Source: Phytophthora quininea | Taxonomy: Eukaryota; Oomycota; Peronosporomycetes; Peronosporales; Peronosporaceae | DNA length: 24,463 nt | Assembly (NCBI GenBank): GCA_011947345.1 | Contig: JAAVTG010000682.1 | Span: 1-24,463 of the forward strand | Direction: 5' to 3' | Translations under genes and position numbers: made by a program | Shown: positions 20,548 to 24,463 of the stretch, piece by piece | Position numbering within the stretch: the first letter of the stretch is position 1 | Layout of the letters: each line of letters begins with the position of its first letter | The notes under the pieces: model-generated | What the model was told of the DNA's origin: nothing | What the model saw: only the letters and a program-made list of their open reading frames with translations | Databases searched by the model: none

Positions 20548-23348
20548 ATGGAGGCGGCACCTGTGGCTCCCGTGGACGTTGGCAATGGCGGAACCAGGTA
20601 CGACGCACTGCTGAAGCAGATCGTGCAGCTTAACACGGACCTGCAGAAGACCGCAGCGCTCAGCCAGACACTGCAGCGCGAGCGAGACGACGCCCACCAG
20701 CAGAACGTTAAGGTAAATAGTTCCCTATTGTATTTAACTACAGTGTGAAAATGCTGATACAGGAGTTGCTACACAGTTGAAGAGCGAGGTGAAGCGGCTG
20801 AGCGAGCGCTGCGAGAAGCTTCAGCTGGTGCTGATGCAGGAGACAGAGCAGAAGATCGAATCAGACCGCAAGCACGAGGAGCTCATCGCCAAGTGGAAGA
20901 AGCAGTTGGAGCTCAAGGCGCGCCTTCGAGTCGCTGCAGAAGAAGTTCGCACCGCCTAGAGATCTTGACCAGCTGAGGATGAAGATCCAGGAGGAGCTGG
21001 AGGGCCCTACCTGCAGCGCATCGAGGCCCTGCAGAACGAAGTGGAGACCCACCGACAGATGAGCTTCGAGATCCGACGAGAGTTTGAAGCGCTCAAGACA
21101 GAGTACGAACAGTTCTCTGTGGACCAGGTGGGGTTAAGTATGCATGGATAATTGGTGAAGGGAACGGGAGGTAATGATATCGTCTTGCCGATTGCAGGGC
21201 AACGAGATGGACTGTATCCACGAGACGTACGAGGTGACTCTTGGTGATTTGAGGAAGAGACTGCAGCTTGCAGAGGAGAAGGCGGCGAATTCCCAGTGTG
21301 CCGAGGAAATCCGCCGGCTGGAGCAACAGCGAGATGCTGCGCAAATCGAGATCAAATCGCTCACAGAGGAAGTTCGAGTGAGCTGGGAAAATGTTCTACT
21401 CGATAGTTACTGCAAGTTCCTGACTATCCATTAATGGTTCATTTAGGACATTCGGGAGGAACTGATGCGTGTATCCGAGCAATGGGAAAACGACAAGAGT
21501 GCGCACGAGCTCCGGTTAGCTGACGAGGCGACGCGAAATGCAACGCTAGAGCTAGACCTGAAGGCGAGCGGTCGGCAATTGACTCGAGCTAAAGACGAAT
21601 GCGAAAGCATTCGCTCGAAGTGGGATCACGCACAGAATAAACTTCTTGAGCTAGCCTCCGACAGTGAAAGCTTGCGTGACCAGCTCAAACAGAAGGAAAC
21701 GCTTATCTTTAGCAGCCACAGCACTCTCACAACAAAGTACGTATGCATGATCGTTTTGAGAAAAGAAAGTGACATGTTGACACGTTTGTGTAGACTTCGA
21801 GATGAACGGGCAATTTGGGAACGCGAGCAAGCCAATCTAAAGGTTCTTGCATGCATAGTGACCACGTAATGCTATCAATTCCGCTGATGATCTTTTACGA
21901 TCATGTTTATAGGAGCGCATTAACGAGTTAATGCTAAAGCTTCAAGCTGCAGAGGCTGCAGCACAGAAAAACTTAAGTGCTACAGCCCACTTGAGAGATA
22001 ATGACGGTAGCAGCGCTGAACATGCCCGTATTATCAAAGCACGAGAAGAAGATGCCGAAAAATATCGTGGTCTCCTTGCAGAAGCGGAGAGAAAGGTATT
22101 ACAACCGACCGAATCAGAGTACTTTGGAAGCTAACTACACCAATGCTGCGGTGTATTCAGGTTGCTGCTAAAGAAGAAGCTCTCCGTCAATATCAGAACG
22201 AGACAGAAGAGTCCATACACAAGCTTCAATTAGAGAAGGAGAGTGCTCAAAAAATGATCCACGCTCTTGAGGCAGAAAAAGAAGTCATCATGGGGAAGCA
22301 GACGGCTTCGAATGAACTGGTGCGGAACTGATTGGTTGTGCGCAAGAATTATGTGGCTTCTTTTCACGCAAGCTATTGTACTTGCTGTTCCCATCTAGGT
22401 AACCCGGATAAAGTCTGAGTGCGTGACATTGCGAACCAAGCTAAAGGAAATTGAGAGCGACTATCGGACGCTCCAAGTTAAACATCGGTTCGATGCTAGT
22501 AGTCGCATAATGGTTTTGAACACCGTGCATTAAATATTTTCTGTGACGATTGCCAGGGAAGTTGTCCAGTATCAGGAAGACGTGCAGCTAGAGCGTGAAG
22601 AGATTCAAGGAAAGGTATTGTAATACTCATCATACCAGGTATTGTTGCTGTTTGAGAGAAGACCGACAAACTCTACTGGCTTGCAGCTCAAGTATATGGA
22701 GCAAGACTATGCTGTTCTGACAGAAAAGCTCGAAAAGAGAAAGAGGGCCACGCAACCACGACACGAGACTTGCACGTATGATATTTTCTTCTTCTTCTTC
22801 TTACTCATTCTGCTAACTGTGTTTTTGTTGTACAGAGGAAATGCTCGAAACTCGAAAGTGATTTCCAGAGCCAGCGAGCAACATTGCAGCACGAAACTCG
22901 AGCAGCTTTGTCAAAAGCACTGCGTGAATTGGGAAAAACTCAAAAGGTATGAATGCACTGGAGTTACTGAACGGTTTGTGATCTGATTCACTTTATCTCT
23001 ACTTTCAGAAACGTGATGCGTACAAGCGTAAATGCTTGGAGATTCACGAAAACTACTAGCAATTGGTGAGCGAGGCAAATCGACGAGAAGCCAAATTGTT
23101 GCAGAGCAAACAAGAACACGCAGCAGAACTGCAGCAGCTTCTTGCCCAACTCTCAGAAGCAGAAAGTGACAAGACTGAACTCATGCAGCGCCAGATTGAG
23201 CTTGGGTTTCCGCCATCAGGTATCGGCACGAAGAAGGTACGAAGCTTTGCGACTGGAGAAACTAGTGCTCTCCACTTGCACCCTGACTCATTCGATGGCT
23301 TTGCCACAGTCTGCTGACCTACGACCAGCATCAGAGGACAACAACTAG
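20548..23348 (+). CDS. CEP83-like centriolar distal-appendage coiled-coil protein, 13 exons
   Basis: CEP83 anchors centrioles to membrane when cilia or flagella form. Exons: 20548-20712, 20777-21127, 21198-21377, 21447-21736, 21794-21842, 21913-22095, 22161-22319, 22399-22487, 22557-22614, 22687-22775, 22836-22946, 23009-23236, 23310-23348; GT-AG introns 57-79 nt, phases agree. Nearly all is heptad-rich coiled coil (about 700 aa). The block DLDQLRMKIQEELEGPY, RQMSFEIRREFEALKTEYEQ aligns with human CEP83 (LELLRAQIQQELETP...), and KKRDAYKRKCLEIHENY resembles its C-terminal QKKRKSLHENKLKRL. Repairs needed: GCGCGC at 20918-20923 (two bases short), C3 at 21005-21007 and A4 at 22733-22736 (one base short each); exon lengths confirm these sums. 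An in-frame TAG at 23057-23059 interrupts the last coil; downstream codons remain protein-like to TAG 23346-23348. It might instead be another centrosomal coiled coil. Confidence 0.75.
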
Positions 23349-23474
23349 CTAGGCAAAGGTATGGAAATCGCGGAATTTGCATTAAATATTTTAACACATA
23401 CATCGGATGCAGAAAAATAAAGGCGTGCAAAGTCTGCGCTGCGCGTACCGGTAAACACTCATGAGACTGCTTGT

Positions 23475-24463
23475 CTAAATCTTGCTTGAAGGCGTGGCAG
23501 GTGGCTGCCAGGGCTTCTGTGCACGACGCTGGTTCCAGTTCAGGTTGGTGATCATGGACTCGAACCAGTCCTGGTTTTCATTCACCCGGCAGATTGAAGG
23601 TAGCGGGTAGGACGAGACGCGAACAATGATACAATCGCCACGCTCCATGCTCACGCGGTTCTTTCCGTCGAAGGACACGTAGCAGGACGACGCGCGGCTG
23701 GTGGTGGGGAACTCAATCTTGAGGGTAGCGCTGTCGTGGAAGACCAGCGGCCGGAAGCTCAGCGTGTGAGGGCAGATTGGCGTGAACAGCATCGCAGGCA
23801 CCGACGGGTGAGCCATCGACCCGCCCGCAGACAGCGAGTAGGCCGTGGATCCCGTGGGCGTGGCAATGATGATCCCATCCGCAGCGATCTTGGTTATCTC
23901 GAGTCCGTCGCAGTAGCAGTTCAGTTCCACGAGCGACGCCGACGGACCACGGTCGATAACGATCTCGTTCAGAGCGTGCAGATTGCCACTAACCTCGCGT
24001 TCCTTGCCGCCGCGATAGAAGGTGGCCACCAGCCTCGAGCGCAGTGACATGTAGAAGCCCCGTTGATGGCGCTCGAGAGGTGCTCAATAGCGTTTTCCGC
24101 GTCGAACGGGGTGAGGAAGCCCAGCGACCCCATGGCGAACGAGAGAACAGGTGGCACGCTCTTCTTGAACAACGACGAGATCCAGAGCACCGTGCCGTCG
24201 CCCCCAACGAGATCACAAAGTCAATGCCCCTCTGGATCTCTTCCCAGTCGTCAGATTTGGTCCACGTCCGAGTGTTCTGCAGCTCCAGCTCTTCATGCAC
24301 AGTAGGCTCCAAGATGACATCGATGTGCTTCTCCTTGTGCAGCCACGGGGCCAGACGCTTCATCATGTCCGTTGTGTCCGGTTCGTTGGGCTTCTTGACG
24401 ATCAAGACGGTCTTGGGCGGCTCGTCCCACATGAGTTGCACGTTGTTGCGCGAGCGGTGCTGC
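23475..24463 (-). CDS. NAD kinase, 5' end outside window
   Basis: It phosphorylates NAD+ to NADP+ with ATP, supplying NADPH for biosynthesis and redox defence. Reading from the window edge: KTVLIVKKPNEPDTTDMM (Rossmann start), IDFVISLG + GDGTVLWISSLF (the GGDGT signature), VLSFAMGSLGFLTPF, ALNEIVIDRG (NE-D motif), IAADGIIIATPTGSTAYSLS (Gly-rich, substrate site) and PLVFHDSATLKIEF, ending at a stop at 23475-23477. The order is canonical for the eukaryotic NADK family. Two frame breaks occur, each cured by one extra G on the coding strand: at the C5 run 24201-24205, inside GGDGT, and at the C4 run 24058-24061 (SAING to GFYMSLRSRLVATF). No introns are seen in this part. It converges with the CEP83-like gene, 126 bp between stops. 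Confidence 0.93.

Overview
The window reads as nuclear DNA of an oomycete, probably a Phytophthora-like species (inference). Its conserved genes are eukaryotic. They are cut by many short GT-AG introns, mostly 53-91 nt. One gene resembles the centriole protein CEP83, as expected in an organism with flagella. The repeats are degraded DNA transposons of kinds common in oomycetes. No rRNA, tRNA gene or CRISPR array was seen.

Layout. Left end (10-1947, minus): a nine-exon gene for a tepsin/MTV1-like ENTH protein, an accessory factor of AP-4 vesicle coats, with an unusual Gly/Tyr-rich tail. From 2.4 to 11 kb lies a transposon graveyard: a ~3.3 kb unit bounded by ~180-bp inverted arms (2424-5699) with a decayed reverse-strand ORF ending in a chromodomain; a hAT-like transposase scrap (about 7862-8002, plus); a nearly full-length but broken PIF/Harbinger transposase (8459-9798, minus); and the N-terminus of another DDE transposase (about 10240-10559, minus). 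At 11080-11930 (plus) is a protein with a CENP-B/pogo-type DNA-binding region and no nuclease. Facing it is a broken dysferlin/peroxin-domain fragment (11940-12460, minus).

Right half: a compact block of four housekeeping genes. REV3, the DNA polymerase zeta catalytic subunit (12562-18466, plus, 20 exons), converges on NOP2, an rRNA m5C methyltransferase (18562-20372, minus). NOP2 diverges from a CEP83-like coiled-coil gene (20548-23348, plus, 13 exons) across a ~175-bp shared promoter region. The CEP83-like gene converges on an NAD kinase (23475-24463, minus, open at the window edge).

Most important observation: reading frames of at least four conserved genes break at single points, and nearly every break is repaired by one extra base in a short homopolymer (REV3 A5, NOP2 A4, NAD kinase G5 and G4, CEP83-like C3 and A4, probably tepsin G4). 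This pattern points to homopolymer undercalling in the assembly rather than to gene decay. Automatic gene models here will be truncated. The transposon relics, in contrast, carry scattered stops and substitutions typical of real decay.

No clearly new multi-gene system was found. The best candidates for something undescribed are the long-armed chromodomain element and the stand-alone CENP-B-domain protein.
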